A DNA stretch of 44,493 nt from Fibrobacteria bacterium (GTDB taxonomy: Bacteria; Fibrobacterota; Fibrobacteria; UBA11236), in NCBI GenBank assembly GCA_025360005.1, contig JANYDA010000047.1:1-44493 (forward strand), read 5' to 3'. The translations under genes were made by a program, and so were the position numbers. The notes under the pieces were generated by a model. That model made no database searches. It saw only the letters and a list, made by a program, of their open reading frames with translations, and had not been told where the DNA came from. This document shows, piece after piece, positions 7,311 through 15,262 of this stretch (position 1 is its first letter; each line of letters opens with the position of its first letter).

Positions 7311-9358
7311 GGGTATCTCCGTGGGGATCGCGAGGGGGCGGCGGCCTGGCTCCGCCCCAGCAGGCCAAGGCTCAGGACGGCGGTGCAACCTTTTTCGGAT
7401 GCACTGAAATCTTCGCCTTCCGCATCATAAATATCGGCCACCCGCATGAAATAAGGCGAAAGCCGGAATCCCAGGGCCAGTCCCTTGCCCAGCCAACGCT
7501 GCGGGACGCGGACGCGATAAGCCAGGCCGGCTTCCACGCGCACGCCTTCGCCGGTGAAATCCACCGTGCTGGATTGCACGGATTCGTACAAAGGCCGCGC
7601 CAGGGTACGCTCGCCGCGCATATCGCGGGATACCAGCGAGGCCCCCATTTCCAGGGACAACCCTTGCGCTTGGGTAACCCAAAAGTTACGTGCCAGATAA
7701 GCGCCGACGCGTGAATCGGATAGGGAATAGCTGCGCGAAAGGTTAACGGGATATCGGAAACGGGCGGAATCGGGAAGGCTGTTCAAGGGCTCCCGTCCCA
7801 CGGACGATAGGGAATAATCCAGAGCCGAAAAGGCGAACCGAAGGTCAATGGCCCATGCCCCGGTCACGGTGAAATCCAAATCGATCCCGAAATCGGGTTT
7901 TGATTTCCGGTTCCGGAAACCGTCCGTAGTCCCGAAATAGCGATCGATTCCCGACTGGGCATTCAGGTTCCTCTCCAGCACGGCATCGGAGAAACCGGCC
8001 GCGCCTCCCCATGCCGTATAACCCATGCGGGTCCAAAGCCCGGCGCTGCGCATTTCCGGACCTTGCGGATCGGCATCCGCGTCCTCCTCTCCGGGGAAAG
8101 CGGATCCTTTGGCCAAGGCTTGCTCCGCGACCTGGGATTGGAAGGCGGTGAAAGGCAAAGTGGCCATGGCCGCGTTGGCCAATTCAAGATCGGCGGACTG
8201 GGCCGGACCGTGGCCGGGTTTACCCGGCACGCTCGGCACATATACCACCCGGTAACGTCCCGGTTCCAGGGCCAAGGTGAACTCTTCGCCCTCCGGCATC
8301 CGCAGCTCCCCGATCTGGATGCCCCTTTGCATATCGACCACGTTGTATAGCCCCGCAGGGCAACCTTTGAACAGGATGCCTGTTCCTCCGCGCAGCAGGC
8401 GGGCCAGGGTGACGTCCCGCGCGCCCGTCAAATCCATCTGGAAGGAGGGATGCTGCGGCCTGTCCAGGGTTTCCGCGGAATAGCCGGAGGTGCGGTCATA
8501 AGCGTAATTGTAGGCCTCGAAGAGGGTAACCTGCCCGTCACGGTTGCGATCGCCCGCTCCGCGCAAGGCCATGATCCAATGGCTGGTGAAAATCGATCCT
8601 CCCAGGTTCTTGACTTCGTAGGCCTGCTCGTCCAGGGAAGAGGAGCTGATGGTGACCTCGCCGCGGGCGGCTTGATCCATGTCCATCTGCAATTGCACCG
8701 GTGGGGCGGTCCGGAATCCCTTGGCATTGAAAAAGGAAGCGCCGAAACAGACATCCAACACGTACACGCGCGCATCCGCGCTTTCCCCGCCCAAGGCGGC
8801 TTTCACTTCATCGAAGGTCAAGGTCCCATCCGAGAAATGGAAACGTTTGGCGCCTCCGTGTCCGGAGTAATAGAATTGGAGGAATACCTTGCGGTGCCGT
8901 CCCTTCAATTCCGCTATTCTTCGCCCCACGGCCAGCAGGGAACTCCGGAACCCTTCCCGGTCCTCCGCCTTCAGCAGGATAAGATTGGCGGGTTCGATTT
9001 GCCCCACGGAGGAGAGCATGGCGCCCAGCCGTTCGCCATCCCGATAGGCATATCGCAGGGGCTGATCCCCGTCCAGGCCTTTGGCCGAAGCAGCCACCAC
9101 GGCCAAGCGGACCCAGGAATCGTCGATGACGGAGCCTGGATCTACGCCGGCTCCGGAAAGGGTACCGGGCGTCCCCTGCGTCCGGGACAAGCTGGGCGCG
9201 CCGGATGCGTACAAGGTCGATGGGGCGGGGATGAGAGGGCCCGCCGCCTGCAGCGGCGGTATCGAGAGGCAAAGCGACACAAGCCAAGCCGCCGGCATTC
9301 GACCGGGTCGGGCGCGGAAAAGGGGGTACGCCGCGCGACGCGATCCGGGGAGCTTCAT
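7307..9358 (-). CDS. Exported caspase-fold protease fused to a probable outer-membrane beta-barrel
   Basis: A 683-residue protein. The ATG at 9358 overlaps the stop of the upstream gene (ATGA) and gives a hydrophobic export segment (about residues 22-39). Residues 82-320 are a peptidase C14 (caspase/metacaspase) domain: strand RLAVVAAS, the catalytic histidine in YYSGHGG (H167), the catalytic cysteine in VYVLDVCFGASFF (C204), and the downstream TISSSS/GGSIFTSHW segment. An EF-hand-like loop GDRNRDGQVTLFEA sits at 269-282. Residues about 330-400 look like a small beta domain (PEGEEFTLALEPGRYRVVYV). From about 440 to the end, alternating strands with aromatic ends (DLDFTVTGAWAIDLRFAFSAL, LALGFRLSPYFMRV) suggest an outer-membrane barrel. 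Bacterial caspase-like proteins prefer basic residues; the target here is unknown. Confidence 0.85.
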   Translation of the reverse strand: MKLPGSRRAAYPLFRARPGRMPAAWLVSLCLSIPPLQAAGPLIPAPSTLYASGAPSLSRTQGTPGTLSGAGVDPGSVIDDSWVRLAVVAASAKGLDGDQPLRYAYRDGERLGAMLSSVGQIEPANLILLKAEDREGFRSSLLAVGRRIAELKGRHRKVFLQFYYSGHGGAKRFHFSDGTLTFDEVKAALGGESADARVYVLDVCFGASFFNAKGFRTAPPVQLQMDMDQAARGEVTISSSSLDEQAYEVKNLGGSIFTSHWIMALRGAGDRNRDGQVTLFEAYNYAYDRTSGYSAETLDRPQHPSFQMDLTGARDVTLARLLRGGTGILFKGCPAGLYNVVDMQRGIQIGELRMPEGEEFTLALEPGRYRVVYVPSVPGKPGHGPAQSADLELANAAMATLPFTAFQSQVAEQALAKGSAFPGEEDADADPQGPEMRSAGLWTRMGYTAWGGAAGFSDAVLERNLNAQSGIDRYFGTTDGFRNRKSKPDFGIDLDFTVTGAWAIDLRFAFSALDYSLSSVGREPLNSLPDSARFRYPVNLSRSYSLSDSRVGAYLARNFWVTQAQGLSLEMGASLVSRDMRGERTLARPLYESVQSSTVDFTGEGVRVEAGLAYRVRVPQRWLGKGLALGFRLSPYFMRVADIYDAEGEDFSASEKGCTAVLSLGLLGRSQAAAPSRSPRRYP

Positions 9359-10194
9359 ATGCGCGTTCCTCCCTTGGTGATGGCGAAGATTTGCAGGTAG
9401 AGGCCTTTCTGGAGACGGAAGGGCGGGGCTTTCTCCATGGGCAGGAAGGGAGCGCGTTTCAGGGCCGCTTCCGCATCCGCGATCCGGAAGGGCGCGACGG
9501 CGGTAACGCAGATGAGACGGTTCTCGGCCATATCCTGCAAGAGCAGGGCCGGAGGCGGGTCCAGGCGCGACACGCGGCGGGATTGCTCGCCATCCTTGGG
9601 GAAAAGCCGCACCAAGCCTTGGCGCGCGTCCCAGCCCAAGAGAACAAGGTGCTGGGCCTCCGATCCCAACGGCATCACTTGCAGCGTATCCGTGGCGGCC
9701 ACCTTGGCGGCCTGGTTCTCCACCCGGTAGGCGATATCGCCCTTGACGAAAAGGCTCACGCCCAGGCCCCGGCCTTTGGCGATAAAATCCGGATCCGAAA
9801 CGGCGGAGGCGTCGAATCCCGTCGGGACGGAGTCCGGTTGCATTCCCTTTGCCCGCGTGCCCGGGAAGAAGGGTAACACGCATAATACCATGAGGGCGAA
9901 TGCGCAGGCCAGCCCGGGAACTTGCGCGCTTGCGCCCGGGAACCGCGGGAATGCGGGGGTGCGGGCCGATCGCGCGGGGGCCTGACCGCCGGCGGCGTGG
10001 GCAACGTGGGGATACAGCGACCTTTGCAAGCGCGGCATTTCCCGTTCCCGGTAGGCGGCGTTCCGTTCCCGCAAGGATCGCAACTCGGCGCGCAAGCCTC
10101 CGTCAACCAACAACGCCCAATCCATCATCAGCCGCTTGGAAGCCGGCAGGGCGCCCGCCAGGTACAATTGCAGATCCGTCGCGCTCAACTTCAT
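9355..10194 (-). CDS. Membrane-anchored anti-sigma-like protein with DUF4384-like exported domain
   Basis: A 279-residue protein between an ECF sigma factor and the caspase gene, overlapping both by four bases. The cytoplasmic N-terminus (SATDLQLYLAGALPASKRLMMDWALLVDGGLRAEL) resembles the helical start of anti-sigma proteins but has no HxxxCxxC zinc motif. One membrane helix lies at about residues 92-112 (VPGLACAFALMVLCVLPFF). The exported C-terminal part (residues about 135-279) has the look of domains that accompany bacterial caspases: FVKGDIAYRVENQ, then LVLLGWDARQGLVRLFP, then LLLQDMAENRLICVTAVAPF. The probable job is to hold the sigma factor until an envelope signal arrives. Start chosen from the ATGA overlap with the sigma gene. 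Confidence 0.72.
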   Translation of the reverse strand: MKLSATDLQLYLAGALPASKRLMMDWALLVDGGLRAELRSLRERNAAYREREMPRLQRSLYPHVAHAAGGQAPARSARTPAFPRFPGASAQVPGLACAFALMVLCVLPFFPGTRAKGMQPDSVPTGFDASAVSDPDFIAKGRGLGVSLFVKGDIAYRVENQAAKVAATDTLQVMPLGSEAQHLVLLGWDARQGLVRLFPKDGEQSRRVSRLDPPPALLLQDMAENRLICVTAVAPFRIADAEAALKRAPFLPMEKAPPFRLQKGLYLQIFAITKGGTRI

Positions 10195-10670
10195 TTTCCG
10201 GCCTTGCGATCGGAATGTTTGGCCAGTATATCCTTGCGGGCCGAATGGGCGCGCTTGCGTGCGCCCGCTTGGGAAATGCCCAGGCGCGCGGCCACTTCCT
10301 CCCAGGTCAACTCCCACAGGTATTTCAGAGTCAACACTTCCCGGTACTTGGGCTTGAGGTCCGTGAACAAGGTTTCCGGGTCGGGCGGGTCTTCCTCGGC
10401 CTGGGGGCCTCCCTGGCCGGAATCGGCGCCGTGGCTCTCCGGATCCAATTCCGTTTCCGGGAATCGGCGCCTGCGGCGGTACCGATCGATGCAGAGGTTG
10501 CGGGCCGTTACCGCCAGCACCCGTCCCAATTCTTCCGGGGTCAGGTCCGGTCGCTCGCGCAGCAAGGCGGGCACCTTATGGGCGAATAAATCCTGCACCA
10601 AATCCTCCGCATCCTCGCGGGTCTTCAATATGGACAGCCCGATGGAGAAGGCCATAGGCGAGAACCGCAT
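10191..10670 (-). CDS. ECF-type RNA polymerase sigma factor
   Basis: A 159-residue sigma factor of the extracytoplasmic-function class. Region 2 is short at its start but clear (REDAEDLVQDLFAHK, then ARNLCIDRYRRRRRF); region 4 follows (PKYREVLTLKYLWELTWEEVAARLGISQAGARKRAHSARKD) with the helix-turn-helix. No in-frame ATG, GTG or TTG lies between this start and an upstream stop at 10689-10691, so region 2.1 is truncated relative to many ECF factors. It is the first gene of a four-gene unit joined by ATGA overlaps. The 140-base gap upstream shows no strong terminator for the preceding lipoprotein gene, so read-through is possible. Confidence 0.9.
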   Translation of the reverse strand: MRFSPMAFSIGLSILKTREDAEDLVQDLFAHKVPALLRERPDLTPEELGRVLAVTARNLCIDRYRRRRRFPETELDPESHGADSGQGGPQAEEDPPDPETLFTDLKPKYREVLTLKYLWELTWEEVAARLGISQAGARKRAHSARKDILAKHSDRKAGK

Positions 10671-10809
10671 GAATATTTCTTCCAGAAATCACTCCATATC
10701 TGGGACAAGAACGAATGGAAAGGTGTTGGCTGCTACCTTTTGCCGGACTTAAAACGGTTCTAAAAAGCCCAAAGGCTTGCGGAAAAGTAACCTATGGGGA
10801 AAGGCGGGG

Positions 10810-12282
10810 CTACTTGAGCGAAGAGTAGAAGACGAACTTTTTCTCGCCGGGCTTGACCGAGATATTGTCGAAAGCCTTGGAGCCGAGGGTGCGCCCGGAA
10901 GCGTCATGCGCTTCCACGTTGAAGGAGTGGTTGCCCGGTTTGACGGGAATGCGCGCTATCTGCACGGTGCGCGGCAACAAGAACCATGCGCGCGTGTCGG
11001 CCTGTTCCAGTTGATCGGCGAGCAAATCCGTGCCGATGTTCAGGATCAGGTTGATCAGGGGATTGCCGCCGGAGACGGCCGACTTGGTTTCTTGCGCGGT
11101 GATAGTGCGGGCCACCACGCGGATCACGGTGCGGGTGAGCATGGCGGCGTGGTTCTCCTCCAGATAACGGCTCATCAGGGGCTCCAGATTGGTCAGCGCT
11201 TCGGTCTTGACCGGCGTGGGCGCCGCCTCCCCGGCCACGGTGAAGAAGCGCGTATTGGAAGGCGCATCCTTCATGGCTGGCAGGGCGAACTTGACGTGGA
11301 AGGTGGTGCCGGATTGGGTACGGCGACCGTTGCCGGCGCCTTGCAACTGGGAGGCCGGCAATCCTGGGGCAGGTAGCACCTGCGTTACCTCCTTGCCCTG
11401 GGCGTCGTGGTAATGGATGACCAGCACGCCGTCCCGTTCCCAGGTGCCCCAGAATACGTTCTGGCCCAGAGCTGGGCTGCGGCCCGCTTCGCCCATCACG
11501 ATGATCTCCGCGCCCTCGCCGTCCGCGAACAACTCCGTCCCTCCGGCATCGGCCGTCGTGGCCGGAGCGCTGGGCAATTTCAACTCATCGATATCGCTTT
11601 GGCGATCACGCGCCTTCAAGGCCGAGTAGGCCCCGCGAGCGACCGTAAGCGGCAGGGCGATGGGCCCGCTCCGGTAGGCTTTCACGGACTGGTACATGGA
11701 AATGGCTGCGTCGTCTTTCCGCCCTTGCGCCTGATAGGCGATCCCGGTCAGGTAGCGGAACATGCCGTCATCGGTGTATTTGCCCGCATCCTTGCCGGCT
11801 TTCCGTTTCAGCTCGTCCAGGTACATTTGGGTTTGCCGCGACTCGACCACGGCGTCGTCGTATTTACCCAGGGCCAGGTAGTCGAAAGCCAGGAACTGGT
11901 GGAGCAGCACCACTTCATAGGGCTTGCCGCGATAGGGGCGGACATTATCGTTGGCGAGGAAGGAAAGCGCCTCGTTGCTGACGGACTTGGCGAACAGTTC
12001 GTCCTCGATGGCCGATGCCTTGGACAACTCCGCCAGGCTGGAATCGTATTGGCCCGCGTAATGTTGCAGGATGCCCAGATCCATGTGGTAGAGGAGTTGG
12101 CTGGCGCTCCCGTAGAGGTCCTGGTTTTTGCGCACGTCCGCCACGGCTTTGGCGTAGTCGTCCTTCTGCGCGCTGCCGGCAATCTTTTCGAATCGCAGCA
12201 GGCTCTTGTCCGCGCAGCCAGAAAGGAGGCTTAGGGCCAACATTGCGTATGGGAGTTTCCCGATGGGAAGGGGCGCGGACAC
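10810..12282 (-). CDS. COG3014-like lipoprotein with TPR-like repeats
   Basis: A lipoprotein of about 490 residues resembling COG3014 envelope proteins of unknown function. The GTG at 12282 is preferred because an AGAGG sits about seven bases upstream and it gives a normal-length signal ending in lipobox LLSGC; the frame is open to an ATG at 12336, which would give an overlong leader. Residues about 40-200 form helical, TPR-like repeats (YHMDLGILQHYAGQYDSSLAEL; FLAFDYLALGKYDDAVVESR; YLTGIAYQAQGRKDDAAISMY). The C-terminal part has a conserved block ARTITAQETKSA and ends with FNVEAHDASGRTLG. COG3014 genes are commonly found beside LpoB-like genes, as here. Confidence 0.78.
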   Translation of the reverse strand: MSAPLPIGKLPYAMLALSLLSGCADKSLLRFEKIAGSAQKDDYAKAVADVRKNQDLYGSASQLLYHMDLGILQHYAGQYDSSLAELSKASAIEDELFAKSVSNEALSFLANDNVRPYRGKPYEVVLLHQFLAFDYLALGKYDDAVVESRQTQMYLDELKRKAGKDAGKYTDDGMFRYLTGIAYQAQGRKDDAAISMYQSVKAYRSGPIALPLTVARGAYSALKARDRQSDIDELKLPSAPATTADAGGTELFADGEGAEIIVMGEAGRSPALGQNVFWGTWERDGVLVIHYHDAQGKEVTQVLPAPGLPASQLQGAGNGRRTQSGTTFHVKFALPAMKDAPSNTRFFTVAGEAAPTPVKTEALTNLEPLMSRYLEENHAAMLTRTVIRVVARTITAQETKSAVSGGNPLINLILNIGTDLLADQLEQADTRAWFLLPRTVQIARIPVKPGNHSFNVEAHDASGRTLGSKAFDNISVKPGEKKFVFYSSLK

Positions 12283-12403
12283 TTCTGGACCTCTTGTCGC
12301 GAGCGGTTTACGGAATGGCTCGGGCCGGAGCTGCATACGGAACGGAATTCAGTAAGGGCGGGGCAGCGCCGGTCGTGCGAAAGACCGGGTCACCCTTTCC
12401 TTC

Positions 12404-13012
12404 TCAGAACTTGGTCTCGCTGCGCTCGACGAATTTCTTGATCTTCTTATCGCCGATCCAGAGTTTCTTGTGGGTTTCGATTTCCACCAGCTCCAGGTTG
12501 ACCTGGTAGAAGACCACGGCCTTGCCGCCTTCCTGATCGACGATGGAGTTGAGTTCGCCGATCATCATCAGCTTGGCGCCGCTCTCTTCACCCGCGTCCT
12601 GACGCGTGCCGACCGAGGCGTTGCTGGCCTGGTCGGCCTTTTCGTCGCGGATCTGGCCGCGTTCCGCCTTGTTGGCCACGAAATCCACCTTGCCGGAATT
12701 GATCAAGGCGCGTTGGATATCGTTGATGAAGGTTTCGGTGCTGATATGCTCATGGCTCTTGTTGCGGATTTCCCCCACCACTACGGTAGGCGTAGTCTTG
12801 GAGGCCGCGTATTTTGCGTACCAGCCGCCGCCCACTGCGTCCTTCACCATTTCCTCCGCCGTGAGGCGGGAATCCGTATCGTTCCACTTTCCGGTGATAT
12901 CGATAGTGGAATCATGGCTCACGCGGGTAACCTTGGTGGAACATCCCGCCAATATGGCAATCGCCAGAACGGATGTGAGCAAGCGGCTGGTGGAAAAGGG
13001 CGAACGGATCAT
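12404..13012 (-). CDS. LpoB-like lipoprotein (penicillin-binding protein activator family)
   Basis: A 202-residue lipoprotein with lipobox ILAGC (about residue 24). It matches the LpoB/YcfM family pattern: DSTIDITGKWNDTDSRLTAEEMVKDAV, then PTVVVGEIRNKSHEHIST, FINDIQRALINSGKVDFV and the closing KLWIGDKKIKKFVERS. In enterobacteria LpoB reaches from the outer membrane to activate PBP1b; whether this relative does so is unknown and no penicillin-binding protein gene is in view. A perfect AGGAGG (13018-13023) lies five bases upstream of the ATG. It is followed on the same strand by the COG3014-like gene. Confidence 0.85.
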   Translation of the reverse strand: MIRSPFSTSRLLTSVLAIAILAGCSTKVTRVSHDSTIDITGKWNDTDSRLTAEEMVKDAVGGGWYAKYAASKTTPTVVVGEIRNKSHEHISTETFINDIQRALINSGKVDFVANKAERGQIRDEKADQASNASVGTRQDAGEESGAKLMMIGELNSIVDQEGGKAVVFYQVNLELVEIETHKKLWIGDKKIKKFVERSETKF

Positions 13013-13108
13013 AAAAACCTCCTATCGGCGCTATTAGTTTACTTAAATGGATCGGCCCGGCAAAGGGCGCGGGCCAATCCATCCATCCCGGGGCGCACGG
13101 GTGGGAAT

Positions 13109-13114
13109 ATTATA
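13109..13114 (-). promoter_or_regulatory. Candidate -10 box (TATAAT) for the LpoB-like gene
   Basis: On the minus strand a perfect TATAAT lies about 97 bases upstream of the LpoB-like start, preceded directly by TG. No good -35 hexamer is seen at 16-18 bases, so this would be an extended -10-like promoter if real. Confidence 0.3.
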
Positions 13115-13162
13115 CATTCTCTTACGTGTCCGCCTGCCTGGTCGGCCTGCCGTTACGGCCTC

Positions 13163-13201
13163 CATAGCGGATTAACGCATGGGACGCGTCAATCCGCTAT
13201 G
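13163..13201. promoter_or_regulatory. Strong hairpin/dyad between divergent genes
   Basis: CATAGCGGATT (13163-13173) and AATCCGCTATG (13191-13201) are perfect 11-base inverted repeats. After one mismatch the stem continues for four more pairs (ACGC with GCGT), leaving a 7-base loop. It lies 58 bases upstream of the ATG at 13259 and no T-run follows, so an operator or a leader-RNA structure is more likely than a terminator. Confidence 0.55.
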
Positions 13202-13258
13202 CAACCAAAGAATACCGTCCTCGGGTAGGGGGCGGACCGGATTGTCCAAGGAGGAATC

Positions 13259-13819
13259 ATGAAATACCATCTCGCAGCCATTTCGGGCCTTGCCCTTTCC
13301 TGCGGCATCGCCATCGCGGCGGAAGCCGCCAAAGACAAAACCGAAAGGAAGAATATCACCGTGATCACGGCCCAAGGGAATGCCGATGGGAGCACGGAGA
13401 TCAGCCGGGAAGCGGTCAAGGAGTGCATCGTCACCCTTCCCACCGCGGAAGCTCTGGAACCGGAGGTGGTTTCGGATTCCCGCTTCCTCAAGGAGATCAA
13501 CGGTGATCCCAATAAGAACGAATGGACCAAGGTCTATACCGCCAAGATCACCATCAACTACCAGGTGTACAAGAAGGATCTGCTCATCGTAGCCACCAAA
13601 TCCGTGGAAGGCAGAGAACCGACCCTGAAGGACGTGGAAAAGCGCCTGCCGCAATCCAAGGAGTTCCTGTCCAACCCCGCGGACGGGGATACCTATGCCG
13701 GAAGGTCGAACCGGCAATACTATTACACCAGACAGGAAGCCGCCGTGGCGGATGTGAAGGGCCGGGCCAAGGTCTGGTTGAAGCAGCAGGGGCCGCTTCT
13801 CTGCTCGGAAGCCAAATAG
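13259..13819 (+). CDS. Exported protein of unknown function
   Basis: A 186-residue protein with a signal peptide (AAISGLALSCGIAIAAEA, about residues 5-22). A strong AAGGAGG lies six bases before the ATG. The mature part is hydrophilic, rich in Lys, Glu and Asp, with a likely beta-rich core (WTKVYTAKITINYQVYKKDLLIVATKS) and a Tyr-rich patch (NRQYYYTRQEAA). Two cysteines remain in the mature protein (KECIVT and LLCSEAK), which could form a disulfide. I do not recognise the family. It is preceded by a strong dyad and ends at a shared hairpin with the convergent gene. Confidence 0.7.
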   Translation: MKYHLAAISGLALSCGIAIAAEAAKDKTERKNITVITAQGNADGSTEISREAVKECIVTLPTAEALEPEVVSDSRFLKEINGDPNKNEWTKVYTAKITINYQVYKKDLLIVATKSVEGREPTLKDVEKRLPQSKEFLSNPADGDTYAGRSNRQYYYTRQEAAVADVKGRAKVWLKQQGPLLCSEAK

Positions 13820-13828
13820 GGCCGGTGG

Positions 13829-13853
13829 GGTCCCGCCCGGCGCAAGCGGGACC
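13829..13853. terminator. Stem-loop between convergent genes
   Basis: GGTCCCGC (13829-13836) pairs with GCGGGACC (13846-13853) around a 9-base loop in the 39-base gap between two convergent genes. There is no immediate T-run on either strand, so it is at best a weak bidirectional terminator. Confidence 0.4.
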
Positions 13854-13858
13854 TTGAC

Positions 13859-14383
13859 TCAGACTTTTTTGCGCGTCATGCTGAAAGAGTGGATATCCTT
13901 CTTGGCGCCTTTGTCGAACAAGGTCCAATCGGCAACCAAGTGATCCTTGTCGGGAGTGGATAGGGTGAGCGCATGCATGTGCATGGACGCGACTGGGGCG
14001 GAACCTTCCACGAAACCGAACTCTAGCTTGGTCGGCTCGGACTTCTCCAGCTTCATGGACGGATGGTTGCCCAGGGAGCAATAATGCGTCAGTTGCACCT
14101 TGCCGTCCTGATCATAGAACACCGTCGTCATTTCCATGGGCGTGCCGGGCATAATGGTTTCTTCGACGGCGCTGCCGCCGCCGGTCACCTTGTAAGTAAT
14201 CGTGGTCATTTGATCCTTGGCCATGGGGGTCTTGCCCTCCCAGGTGCCTGCCAGGGCCTTGAGGCGCTCCAGTTCGGCGGAACCTTTCGGGGCTTGCATG
14301 GGATGATCATGCATGTCGCCCGCGCCCACCAGCGCGGGGATGAGGAGGGCCGATGCCAGCGAGATAATCTTCAGGGTTTTCAT
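13859..14383 (-). CDS. Exported DUF1579-like protein
   Basis: A 174-residue exported protein. The ATG at 14383 gives a signal peptide (IISLASALLIPALVGAG) and has AAGGAAA upstream; an open frame runs further upstream without a convincing start. The mature protein fits the DUF1579 pattern: LKALAGTWEGKTPM, ITYKVTGGGSAVEETIMPG, MTTVFYDQDGKVQLTHYCSLGNHPSM, and a closing TLFDKGAKKDIHSFSMTRK. The family has a lipocalin-like beta fold and no established reaction. His-rich segments (DMHDHPM, MHMHAL) could bind metal, but this is a guess. Confidence 0.75.
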   Translation of the reverse strand: MKTLKIISLASALLIPALVGAGDMHDHPMQAPKGSAELERLKALAGTWEGKTPMAKDQMTTITYKVTGGGSAVEETIMPGTPMEMTTVFYDQDGKVQLTHYCSLGNHPSMKLEKSEPTKLEFGFVEGSAPVASMHMHALTLSTPDKDHLVADWTLFDKGAKKDIHSFSMTRKKV

Positions 14384-14527
14384 GGGGTTTCCTTTTCCGG
14401 ATGGGGGTTTCCGGGGCTTACTGCGCCGCTGCCCGGCGATTCCCAGTAGCCCATCGGAACGGCGAATATAAGAACATCCGGAAAAAGATAAAGGCATGCT
14501 CTTTATTACAAAACGAAATCGAAGGTA

Positions 14528-15106
14528 TCAGTACTTCAGCTTCTTCACCTTGGTGTTGCGCAAGGGGGAGGAGAAAAGCAGACCTACGTCCAGGCCTACC
14601 CCGCGGTCCCCGGCGTCATTGGCTACGATGTGGAAGGGAACGCGGATGCGTAGTTGCATTTCATCGAGCACGTCCAGGATCATGCCCACATGCACGGTTC
14701 CGGAAGCGCCGATATCATGGCCGAAATCCGATCCTGCCTTGTCGAAGTAGCGGAAGCCGCCGCCCGCTCCGATAAACGGTTTGAAATTGCCGGTGGCGAG
14801 CAGGTAGTCCAGGCTCAATTCGCCGCCCCAGTTCTGCCCGGGCAGCAGCCAATCCATGTCCAGATCCATGTTCCAACGCTCCGCGAAGTGGATGGATTGG
14901 ATCACGGATAGTTTGAGGAAGGCCGGGCTTTCATCCATGAGCTCCGTATTGAGGGCGGAAATCACGCCTCCGCCCACGCCGATGCTATAAGGGGAAAGCG
15001 ATACCGTGACGGTATCGGGTTTCTCGTTGAGGTTGAGTTCTTCGGCCTTTACCGTGCCTCCGGCGAGCGCGAAAGCGAAGGCCAAAGTGAGCAAACGTGT
15101 CTTCAT
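14528..15106 (-). CDS. Outer-membrane beta-barrel-like exported protein
   Basis: A 192-residue protein with a signal peptide (LLTLAFAFALAGGTVKAEE). The rest consists of alternating hydrophobic/polar strands typical of small outer-membrane barrels: YSIGVGGGVISALNTEL, WGGELSLDYLLATGNFKPFIGAGGGFRYF, GTVHVGMILDV, RGVGLDVGLLFSS. The ATG has a good AAGGAG five bases upstream. No specific family was recognised. It lies next to, and may be co-transcribed with, the DUF1579-like gene downstream (144 bases apart). Confidence 0.7.
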   Translation of the reverse strand: MKTRLLTLAFAFALAGGTVKAEELNLNEKPDTVTVSLSPYSIGVGGGVISALNTELMDESPAFLKLSVIQSIHFAERWNMDLDMDWLLPGQNWGGELSLDYLLATGNFKPFIGAGGGFRYFDKAGSDFGHDIGASGTVHVGMILDVLDEMQLRIRVPFHIVANDAGDRGVGLDVGLLFSSPLRNTKVKKLKY

Positions 15107-15262
15107 TTCATCTCCTTGTCTTGGGTAAGGGCTGTCAACCCCAAAAATACAATCCGGGCCGACCCAAAACCCACAATTCCGGAAACGTCGGGACTGGGGT
15201 AAGGCGGTCCATGGTCCACTGGACGCATTAATAGCTAAATTGTGCTACGGGAAACCCACCAA

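Noticed and set aside
10671-10809. ECF-type autoregulated promoter (GAACCG-like) upstream of the sigma gene
   Set aside because: A GAACCG word is present on the minus strand, but no -10 element of the ECF type stands at the right distance.
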